This document shows positions 51,038 through 57,834 of a stretch of DNA of 64,000 bases, one piece after another. The position numbers and the translations under genes are program-made. The notes beneath the pieces were generated by a model. That model did no database searches, was not told the DNA's origin, and saw only the letters and a list, made by a program, of their open reading frames with translations. This stretch comes from VGJW01 sp035286125 (GTDB lineage Bacteria; Cyanobacteriota; Sericytochromatia; S15B-MN24; VGJW01), in assembly GCA_035286125.1 (NCBI GenBank), contig JAYKIS010000082.1, forward strand, positions 4,761 through 68,760, in the 5' to 3' direction. Position 1 is the stretch's first letter. Every line of letters starts with the position of its first letter.

Positions 51038-51484
51038 TCAGCCGGCGAAGGCCATTCGGGCGCTGCCCAGACCCTGGGACTGCGTGCCGGATCCGCCTAC
51101 GGCCTGCACGGTCCACTGCTCGCCAACACGCACGACCTGCAGGTAGGAGCACGCCGTACACCCCGAGTAGGAGTTGGCCTCGCCCGCGTCATAGCGGCCG
51201 TTGGCGTTCGTGTCGCGGAACGCGAAGACCGTCAGGTTGCTGACTCCCGTGGGGATGGCGTAGCGGAAAGCGCCGTCCGCCGCCACCTGGACGACTTCGG
51301 CCTTTGGCATGTCCTCGGGGAAGGGCACGTCCCTCAAGATGCCGACCATGAGGCCCTCGAGGGCTGCGCCCGTGATCGTGCCCGAGAGCACCTGGGTCCC
51401 GAGGCCGGGCAAGTTGCCCGCTGCGTCACAGCCTGCCGCCAACGTGGCCAACACGATCCGCGACGCCCACCGAAGCCTGCGCAT
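51038..51484 (-). CDS. Small lipoprotein with an EF-hand-like loop
   Basis: 148 aa; signal peptide with lipobox AAGC (residue 16-19). A beta-rich body with DTNANGRYDAGEA (DxNxNG-type calcium loop) and a Cys pair SGCTACSY. Converges with a 1-nt gap on the pretoxin-like gene. Starts directly after a palindromic divergent promoter, with no leader. Function unknown. Confidence 0.7.
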   Translation of the reverse strand: MRRLRWASRIVLATLAAGCDAAGNLPGLGTQVLSGTITGAALEGLMVGILRDVPFPEDMPKAEVVQVAADGAFRYAIPTGVSNLTVFAFRDTNANGRYDAGEANSYSGCTACSYLQVVRVGEQWTVQAVGGSGTQSQGLGSARMAFAG

Positions 51485-51490
51485 GGCGCC

Positions 51491-51500
51491 ATGCTAGCAT
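51491..51500. promoter_or_regulatory. Palindromic divergent -10 element ATGCTAGCAT
   Basis: The 10-bp perfect palindrome contains TAGCAT on each strand. On each side exactly 6 nt separate the box from an ATG (51484 minus, 51507 plus), so RNA polymerase bound either way would start at or next to the start codon. Neither gene has a ribosome binding site. Confidence 0.55.
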
Positions 51501-51506
51501 GAGGCC

Positions 51507-51992
51507 ATGCGCGCCCTGACGGAACCGCCGACCGAGGGTCGGGTCCATTTCCGGATCGGCCGCAAGGATCGCCTGTCGCTGTACCGGGACCGGGGCGAGT
51601 CGTGGGATCGGGTCTGCTTGAAGGCCTTGGCTTGGCTCCTGCATCATCGCGACCCTCGCCTGCCCCAGTTGGACCCGCCGCTCGAGCCCCGCCTCAGGGC
51701 CGACCTGGCCGCACTGGATGCCACGGGCGTCCCGACCCTGTGGGTCAAGGTTGCCCCCATCGAGGATGCCGCCATCCTGCATGCATGTCGGCATCTGCCC
51801 AGGACGCGTATTCAACTGATCGTGGCCGAAGCCGATCCGGAGGCCTTCATGGCCCGCATCCGCAAGCACGTGCATTATCGCTATGCGCACGACCATCTTG
51901 AGGTCGTGAATTTCCGCGTACCCCTGGCCGACTGGGTCGACCCCGAGGACTTGCACATTCCCGATGACGCGATGACGACCTGGACCCTCTGA
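51507..51992 (+). CDS. YaeQ-like protein
   Basis: 161 aa. The order of segments resembles YaeQ: CLKALAWLLHHRDPRLPQLD, then DATGVPTLWVKVAPIEDAAI, and ACRHLPRTRIQLIVAEADP, followed by LEVVNFRVPLADW. YaeQ has a restriction-endonuclease-like (PD-(D/E)xK) fold with no settled function. The match is by pattern only. ATG 51507 follows the divergent promoter box by 6 nt. Confidence 0.5.
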   Translation: MRALTEPPTEGRVHFRIGRKDRLSLYRDRGESWDRVCLKALAWLLHHRDPRLPQLDPPLEPRLRADLAALDATGVPTLWVKVAPIEDAAILHACRHLPRTRIQLIVAEADPEAFMARIRKHVHYRYAHDHLEVVNFRVPLADWVDPEDLHIPDDAMTTWTL

Positions 51993-52019
51993 TTCGAGGG
52001 GAGCGTCACCGCGGCCTGA

Positions 52020-55000
52020 TCAGGTCAGTTGGAAGTGCCATGTCAGGTTGTGGTTGCTGTCGACCTCGACCAGGTGATTGGCGCCGGCGTGATGCACCAT
52101 CGTCCTGCCCGAGTCGAGGCGCCAGGCCAAGACCGGGGTCAGCATCTGCATCTGGAATCTTCCCTTGCGGCCGTAGCAGGCAGGCGCACCGCCATACTGC
52201 CAGACGAGCTTGCCTGCGGGGTCCAGTTCGAGCACCCGGTGGTTCTGGGTGTCGGCGATCAAGGTGTGCCCGTTGGCAAGCCGTGTGGCGTGCTCCGGAT
52301 GGAACAACTGGCCATGGGCGTTGCCCGCGTTCCCCGGTTGCCCGAAGGCCCACACCGTCCGTCCCTGAGCGTCGAACTCATAGATGGCGTGCCCCCCCCA
52401 GTCCGTGACGAGCACGTTCCCATTGGGCAGCCGCGTCGCGTGACTGGGTGCCGCAAGATTATCCTTGCGCCACACCACGTCCTGGCTGACCGTGACCTCG
52501 AGAACGCGTCTGTTGCCCATGTCCGCCACGAGGAAGGTCCCGTGGCTCGTACGCTCGACGCTGGCCGGTTCGTCGAGCTGCTTGGGCGCGGCACCCCGCT
52601 CCCCCATCTTGCCGAACTGCCAGACGATGGCATTGTCCCTGATCTCGATGATCCGATGATGACCCGTGTCGGCGACAAGGGTGCCGCCCTGGGGGGTCCG
52701 CCACGCGTATCGGGCCTGGGCCAGCCGCTGCCTTTCGCCACCGGACAGCCCGGTGTATTGCCAACTCACCTGCAGCTTGCGGTTGACCTCGAGCAATCTG
52801 TGGCGCGAGCGATCCGCAAAGAGAAAGGTCTCGGGCAAGTTGGGGGGCAGGGCGCTGGCCTGGGTTTCGGGGGCGGGAGCCTCACCGGCCTGGACCTCGG
52901 GTACGGAGCCTTCCGGCTGCCCGACTTCGCCGGGGGCGGATGGAGCACCCAGGTTCACTTCCCTTGCCGGACGGCCCTCGGCATCGACACACACGGCACC
53001 GCCTCGGCCCGCAATCCACGTCCGGCCCTGACCGTCTCGCTCTGCCGCATAGGGGTCGCGGGCCGCCGCACCGCCCCGCGCAGGCGCGATCCGGTGCGCC
53101 CAGCGAATCTGTCTTCCGCCGTCCAGCTCGATGACGCGCTGGTTGCCGGTGTCGCAGACGAGGAGGCCGCCATCGGGCAACAGGGCGATCCCCTGAGGAT
53201 CGCTGAGTTGCCCGGCACCGGTGCCCTGGCCGCCACCAAGTCGGCTCGAGGCATTGCCATACTGCCACAGCACCTCGCCAGCCGCATCGACCCCGAGGAT
53301 GCGATGGTTGCCCGTGTCGAGGATGACCGTCAGGCCGTCTGCCCGACGCAAGGCTGCCCCGGGCTTGAAGAGCAGGCCACGCGCCACCCCTGCCTTGCCT
53401 GTCTCGCCATAGCTCCAGACCACGGTGCCGGCGGGAGTCACCTCGAGGACCCGATGCTGGCCGGTGTCCACGATCAGCGTGTGGCCGCTGGCGAGCCGTG
53501 AGGCATGCCGGGGCTGCTTCAGGCGCTCGGCATCTCCGCCTCCGAAGCCCCATACTTCCGTCTGATTCCTGCGGTCGAACTCGATGACCCGGCCCAGATC
53601 AAGGTCCACGAGCAGCACGTTGCCACCCGGTACCCGACGTACCATTGCGGGCATCGGCATCCGCTGGGACCACGTCTCGCTGCCATCCGGGGCGAGTCCG
53701 ACGGCCCGGCGGCGCGGAGGATCGGCCAGCAGCACCTCGGAATCGTCCTGACCCACCCAGGCGTCGACGGAGTGGACCTCGCTGGCTTCGTCGACGCCCT
53801 CCGGGTCCCGGTCATCCGGCTGGCTTCCGGCCCACGTCGCAAGGGGGGGCGTCGGAACGTCTGCTTGCGGTTCTGGCGCATCCGGTTCGGCAGCCCTGGC
53901 AGGCGCCGGGTCAGGAACGGGAGCGGCAGGTTGCCCTGACCGCAGGGCGGCTGCCTGCTCGAGCAGTTGAGGATAGCGACCCGTCAGAAAGCGCGCGAGT
54001 TGTTCTTCCCCGATGGCGACAGCCACGGGCTCTGCGCCGCCTGCCAACTGTGCGGCCAGTTGCAGGCCCGTCGGGTCCCGCGGATCGAGCATGGCCACCA
54101 CAAGTCGGCCGTCCTCGCGGAACAGCGGCACCATGCCCAGCGATCGCACCATCCGCTCGGGGAGCTGGGCCACGACCAGCGGGTCGACCCGGCTGTCTTC
54201 CAGGGGGCCGGCGTGGGGGGCATTGTCCTTCAGGCGGGCCAGCTCGGCACGGGTGACGACGCCCATCCCGATAAGCACGTCCGTCAGGCTGGGCGTCACG
54301 GGCAGCCACTCGCGCACGGGCGGGTGCGCGAGGGTCAGCGGCATCATGTCGAGCGGTGCGTCTTTCTCCAGCTTGCGCCGCTGCAAATCAATCGTCAGCA
54401 ATCGATGGCGACCAGCCTGTGTGCCTTCCTGCACCACGACGCTCAGGCGGTGCCCGTCCGGCGAGATGCGGAATGGCTCGACAGGGGCGGTTGAAGCGCG
54501 GTGGCCGGGCAGATTGAGCAGGTGCCGGACGCGCAGGTCTGCGGTCGAGACCGTCAGCAGGCCCAGTTCGTCCCCCGTGCGATAGAACAGCACGTAGAGC
54601 AACTGGCCGTCGGGACTCAGGCCGAGGGGGCCGAGCGGCCCTGTAGGGAAGTTCTGGAAGCGTGGCTTGCCCGTCGTCAGGTCGATGACGCCCAGGCGGG
54701 GCGTCTGGCCATCCGTGACCCACCCCTGGCGACCGAGCGCGGCAAGCCCGAGGGCCTTTCGGCCACCGGCCGGACGAATCTGGACAGCGGCCGCCTGGGT
54801 GCCGGAGGCTGCCGCGATGACGTGGACGATGCCCGTGCCGCGGTTTCCGGCGAGGATGAACTCTCCCCCGGGTGACGTGGCCAGATCGATGGGGCCGACG
54901 GGTTCGGGCTGGGGCGACTGGATCGGACTGGGCAGGGTCAGGACCGAAGGTGAGGTCGCACGCTGGGGCACTCCGGCGAGGGCAAGGAAGCCACCCTGTG

Positions 55001-55352
55001 GCGTGGCGAACAGGCCCGGCCGGACGTTGGCAGGCGCCTGGACGACATCTTCGATGGTGAGGCCATCGAGGGAGAGCACGAGCACACGACCGTCGGTCCA
55101 CCGCGGCCAGCCACCCGTATCCACGGGTTCGCCCGCCTTGACCGAGGCCATCACCGTGCCGCGCCTGGGGTCCTTGAAGGGCACTACCTGCGCGGCATCG
55201 TCCGGGACGACGGCCGGCGGCATGGGAATGGGTTTGGCGACGGTTTCCTGCTGGACGCGCCGTTGGGCCTCTGCCAGCTGGGAGGGCGTGACAAGGCGGG
55301 ATCGGACGAGCAGGTCGCCAATCAGGGCGTCGTCGGGGACAGGATTCGACAC
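52020..55352 (-). CDS. MshEN (GspE/PilB N-terminal) domain fused to beta-propellers
   Basis: 1110 aa from GTG 55352; no ribosome binding site seen. Residues about 8-35 (ALIGDLLVRSRLVTPSQLAE) and about 355-470 (LTDVLIGMGVVTRAELARL, LGMVPLFREDGRLVVAMLDP) match the MshEN/GSPII_E_N fold of type II and IV secretion ATPases, which binds cyclic-di-GMP in some members. Between them (about 80-345) is a YVTN/WD40-like propeller (LGVIDLTTGKPRFQ, GLSPDGQLLYVLFYR). After a Pro/Ala linker, residues about 560-1105 form NHL-type repeats (GNVLLVDLDLGRVIEFDR, GHTLIVDTGQHRVLEV and so on). There is no ATPase domain. The combination suggests a c-di-GMP-linked scaffold; function unknown. Confidence 0.8.
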   Translation of the reverse strand: MSNPVPDDALIGDLLVRSRLVTPSQLAEAQRRVQQETVAKPIPMPPAVVPDDAAQVVPFKDPRRGTVMASVKAGEPVDTGGWPRWTDGRVLVLSLDGLTIEDVVQAPANVRPGLFATPQGGFLALAGVPQRATSPSVLTLPSPIQSPQPEPVGPIDLATSPGGEFILAGNRGTGIVHVIAAASGTQAAAVQIRPAGGRKALGLAALGRQGWVTDGQTPRLGVIDLTTGKPRFQNFPTGPLGPLGLSPDGQLLYVLFYRTGDELGLLTVSTADLRVRHLLNLPGHRASTAPVEPFRISPDGHRLSVVVQEGTQAGRHRLLTIDLQRRKLEKDAPLDMMPLTLAHPPVREWLPVTPSLTDVLIGMGVVTRAELARLKDNAPHAGPLEDSRVDPLVVAQLPERMVRSLGMVPLFREDGRLVVAMLDPRDPTGLQLAAQLAGGAEPVAVAIGEEQLARFLTGRYPQLLEQAAALRSGQPAAPVPDPAPARAAEPDAPEPQADVPTPPLATWAGSQPDDRDPEGVDEASEVHSVDAWVGQDDSEVLLADPPRRRAVGLAPDGSETWSQRMPMPAMVRRVPGGNVLLVDLDLGRVIEFDRRNQTEVWGFGGGDAERLKQPRHASRLASGHTLIVDTGQHRVLEVTPAGTVVWSYGETGKAGVARGLLFKPGAALRRADGLTVILDTGNHRILGVDAAGEVLWQYGNASSRLGGGQGTGAGQLSDPQGIALLPDGGLLVCDTGNQRVIELDGGRQIRWAHRIAPARGGAAARDPYAAERDGQGRTWIAGRGGAVCVDAEGRPAREVNLGAPSAPGEVGQPEGSVPEVQAGEAPAPETQASALPPNLPETFLFADRSRHRLLEVNRKLQVSWQYTGLSGGERQRLAQARYAWRTPQGGTLVADTGHHRIIEIRDNAIVWQFGKMGERGAAPKQLDEPASVERTSHGTFLVADMGNRRVLEVTVSQDVVWRKDNLAAPSHATRLPNGNVLVTDWGGHAIYEFDAQGRTVWAFGQPGNAGNAHGQLFHPEHATRLANGHTLIADTQNHRVLELDPAGKLVWQYGGAPACYGRKGRFQMQMLTPVLAWRLDSGRTMVHHAGANHLVEVDSNHNLTWHFQLT

Positions 55353-55390
55353 GACCGGGGCACCGCGGGACGAGTAGGACCGGGCTGCTT

Positions 55391-55419
55391 TTGACGAAAG
55401 GCCCGCGCCTGCCTATCAT
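55391..55419 (+). promoter_or_regulatory. Near-consensus sigma-70-type promoter
   Basis: TTGACG (55391-55396), 17-nt spacer, TATCAT (55414-55419), each 5 of 6. The small Cys-rich gene starts at 55485, giving a leader of about 60 nt. Confidence 0.75.
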
Positions 55420-55444
55420 ACCTCCCTGTCCTCGCGCCGGACCT

Positions 55445-55459
55445 GACGTGCGTCACGTC
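55445..55459 (+). promoter_or_regulatory. Inverted repeat in the leader of the Cys-rich gene
   Basis: GACGTG-CGT-CACGTC, a perfect 6-bp inverted repeat located between the promoter and the start codon, possibly an operator or a small mRNA hairpin. Confidence 0.5.
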
Positions 55460-55484
55460 GGGGCGCCCAATCCGGAGGTTTCCG

Positions 55485-55778
55485 ATGGCCGGTTCACCCC
55501 AGCCCCAGCAGCCCGGTGCGCCCCAGCCCGGAGGCCTCCCCGGCCAGACCTCGCCGACGGGGTCGCTGCAGCAACGCCCGCGCAAGCTTTGTCCGGTGAT
55601 GAGCACGGCGGCCCAGCAGGCCGGTTGCGTCGAGCACAACTGTGGCCTCTGGTCCCAGGCCTACAAGGCGTGCGGGCTGGCGTGCGGGCCGGATGCCATG
55701 GCGGCGGGCTTCGAGAAGCTCGAATCGACCTTCGATTACATGACCAAGATCATGGCGGACATCAAGGCCAAGATCTAG
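55485..55778 (+). CDS. Small Pro/Gln-rich, Cys-containing protein of unknown function
   Basis: 97 aa from ATG 55485 with GGAGG at 55472-55476. Residues 1-32 are Pro/Gln/Gly-rich and look disordered. The second half has five cysteines (KLCPV, AGCVEHNCG, YKACGLACGP) in a compact region and a C-terminal helix (FDYMTKIMADIKAKI). It has its own strong promoter, so it may be abundant. The cysteines could bind metal or a cofactor. Not recognised. Its end overlaps the MBL gene on the other strand by 4 nt. Confidence 0.7.
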   Translation: MAGSPQPQQPGAPQPGGLPGQTSPTGSLQQRPRKLCPVMSTAAQQAGCVEHNCGLWSQAYKACGLACGPDAMAAGFEKLESTFDYMTKIMADIKAKI

Positions 55779-56653
55779 GCCGTCCCGGCGCCTTCCCTGG
55801 CAAAAGGGTTGGCGACGCGTTCGCGGCCCACGGTGGTTGCCGGCCCGTGCCCCGGCAGCAGCAGGGTCTCCTCGGGTTCTTCGAGCAACCGCGCGAGTGA
55901 GGACCGGTGCACCGGATGGTCGGCCGGTCCCCCGAAGGTCCGGCCCAGCGAACGGGCGAACATCGTGTCGCCGGGGAAAAGCCGCTTGCCCAGCCGCCAG
56001 GTGCACCCCCCGGGCGTGTGGCCAGGGGTCGGCAGCCAGTCGATATCGGGGTCCCTGAGTGCGTCCGGATGGAGAAGCGGGCACGCGATTCCGCTGGCAC
56101 GAGCCAGTTCATGGTCGTCCGGATGCAGGAACACGGGGGCTCCCGTCTCCCCGGAAAGCCAGCCTGCACCGCCCACATGGTCCCGATGCCCGTGGGTCAC
56201 GAGGATGCCCCGCAACGTGACAAGCTCCCTTCGCAGCCATGCCCGTGGTACTTCGGGCCGGAAGCCCGGGTCGACAATCCAGGCCGACCTGCTTGGCGTC
56301 TGGCAGATGATCCATGTGTTCGAGGCGTACCCCCCGGGTGTTTCCGAGAGCGTATAGCGCAGCGTCTGCCAGCCGTCGTCCGGTTCTGTCAGGGCTTCGG
56401 GTCGCGATGAGCCGAGAGCGAGGCCCGCGAGTGCCTCGCCGCGCAGATCCAGACAGCGTCCGAGGGCGACGGCCGTGTCGGGAGGCAGGGGTGCGTCGAG
56501 CGCCTCCCAGGCGGCGAGCCGAGACTCGGGCACACCCAACTGCCCGGCCACGTGCGCCCGGCTCAGGCCGAGCCCTGCGCGGGCCTTGGCGATGACGTCG
56601 CCGGCTTCGTCCTCGAAGGGCAGGATGTCCGCGAGCGTGCTGGGTTCCGGCAT
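55775..56653 (-). CDS. HTH (Xre-like) fused to a metallo-beta-lactamase-fold hydrolase
   Basis: 292 aa. Residues about 20-75 form an Xre-type helix-turn-helix (LGLSRAHVAGQLGVPESRLAAWE). Residues about 90-285 form an MBL domain with THGHRDHVGG (HxHxDH), PTPGHTPGGCTW (second His), LFPGDTMFARSLGRTF (Asp) and LLLPGHGPATTV (third His), as in glyoxalase II-like enzymes. The fusion suggests a metabolite-sensing regulator or an enzyme with an HTH-like dimer module. Divergent from the aldolase with a 46-bp gap. Confidence 0.82.
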   Translation of the reverse strand: MPEPSTLADILPFEDEAGDVIAKARAGLGLSRAHVAGQLGVPESRLAAWEALDAPLPPDTAVALGRCLDLRGEALAGLALGSSRPEALTEPDDGWQTLRYTLSETPGGYASNTWIICQTPSRSAWIVDPGFRPEVPRAWLRRELVTLRGILVTHGHRDHVGGAGWLSGETGAPVFLHPDDHELARASGIACPLLHPDALRDPDIDWLPTPGHTPGGCTWRLGKRLFPGDTMFARSLGRTFGGPADHPVHRSSLARLLEEPEETLLLPGHGPATTVGRERVANPFAREGAGTA

Positions 56654-56699
56654 GTTAACCTTGACCTATCCTGAGTCCCATCTTCGTGGAGGTTCTCCC

Positions 56700-57770
56700 A
56701 TGGCCACCGCCATTGCCCACAAGCTCGAGGAGCTGCTCGGCGCCGACGCCGACAGCCTGCTCAACTACACCTGCAAGGGCATCGACAAGTCGCTGCTTCA
56801 CCTGCCGGGTCCTGATTTCGTGGAGCGGGTCTTCACCCCCTCGGATCGGCCGATTCCCGTGATGAACAACCTGCAGCGCCTCTTCTCCACGGGCCGGCTC
56901 GCCGGCACGGGCTACCTGTCGATCCTGCCCGTAGACCAGGGCATCGAGCACAGCGCCGGGGCTTCTTTCGCGAAGAACCCCATCTACTTCGACTCCGAGA
57001 ACATCGTTCGTCTCGCGATCGAGGGCGGCTGCAACGCCGTCGCCTCGACCTACGGCGTGCTGGCCTCGGTAGCCCGCAAGTACGCGCACCGCATCCCCTT
57101 CATCGTCAAGATCAACCACAACGAATTCCTCTCGTACCCCAACACCTATGACCAGGTCATGTTCGGGTCCATCGACGAGGCAGCAGCCATGGGTGCTGCA
57201 GCAGTCGGGGCGACCATCTACTTCGGTTCCGAGGAGTCGCGCCGGCAGATCGTCGAGGTCGCCGAGGCCTTCGAGCGGGCGCATCAACTGGGCCTGGCGA
57301 CCATCCTCTGGTGCTACACCCGCAACAATGGCTTCAAGAAGGACGGAACGGACTTCCATACGGCGATGGATCTGACGGGTCAGGCCAATCATCTGGGCGT
57401 GACCATCAAGGCCGACATCGTCAAGCAGAAGCTGCCCGAGGTCTTCAAGTCCGGCTACGAGACCATCAACTTCGGCAAGATCGACAAGCGCGTCTTCACC
57501 GAGCTCTCGGCGGATCATCCCATCGAGATGACCCGTTACCAGGTGGCCAACGGCTACATGGGCCGTGCGGGCCTGATCAACAGCGGTGGCGCCAGCTCGG
57601 GCGCCACGGACCTTGCGGAGGCGGTCAAGACGGCCGTCATCAACAAGCGGGCGGGCGGCATGGGCCTGATCTCGGGTCGCAAGGCGTTCCAGCGTCCCAT
57701 GGCCGAGGGCGCGGCCCTGCTTCATGCCATCCAGGACGTCTACCTGGACCCGGCCGTCACCATCGCCTGA
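56700..57770 (+). CDS. fbaB: Class I fructose-bisphosphate aldolase (DhnA/FbaB type)
   Basis: 356 aa from ATG 56700 (GGAGG 7 nt upstream). Cleaves fructose-1,6-bisphosphate via a Schiff base in the DeoC/FbaB fold. Motifs: ILPVDQGIEHSAGASF, IPFIVKINHNEFL, LWCYTRNNGFKKDGTDFH, IKADIVKQKLPEV (with the likely Schiff-base lysine) and the phosphate loop INSGGASSGATDL. The reading frame is open to 56475, but that overlaps the MBL gene. Possible -10 TATCCT at 56667. Flanked by MBL-fold proteins on both sides. Confidence 0.93.
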   Translation: MATAIAHKLEELLGADADSLLNYTCKGIDKSLLHLPGPDFVERVFTPSDRPIPVMNNLQRLFSTGRLAGTGYLSILPVDQGIEHSAGASFAKNPIYFDSENIVRLAIEGGCNAVASTYGVLASVARKYAHRIPFIVKINHNEFLSYPNTYDQVMFGSIDEAAAMGAAAVGATIYFGSEESRRQIVEVAEAFERAHQLGLATILWCYTRNNGFKKDGTDFHTAMDLTGQANHLGVTIKADIVKQKLPEVFKSGYETINFGKIDKRVFTELSADHPIEMTRYQVANGYMGRAGLINSGGASSGATDLAEAVKTAVINKRAGGMGLISGRKAFQRPMAEGAALLHAIQDVYLDPAVTIA

Positions 57771-57781
57771 TTCCGTTTCGT

Positions 57782-57824
57782 CGAACGGTCCGGTCACTCC
57801 CCCGGGAGGCGGCCGGACCGTTCG
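57782..57824 (+). terminator. Hairpin terminator after the aldolase gene
   Basis: A perfect 12-bp stem (57782-57793 with 57813-57824) with a 19-nt loop that holds a smaller stem, then GCTTTG. The T tract is weak. The next minus-strand gene ends just after it at 57835, so it may serve both. Confidence 0.7.
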
Positions 57825-57834
57825 GCTTTGGGCT

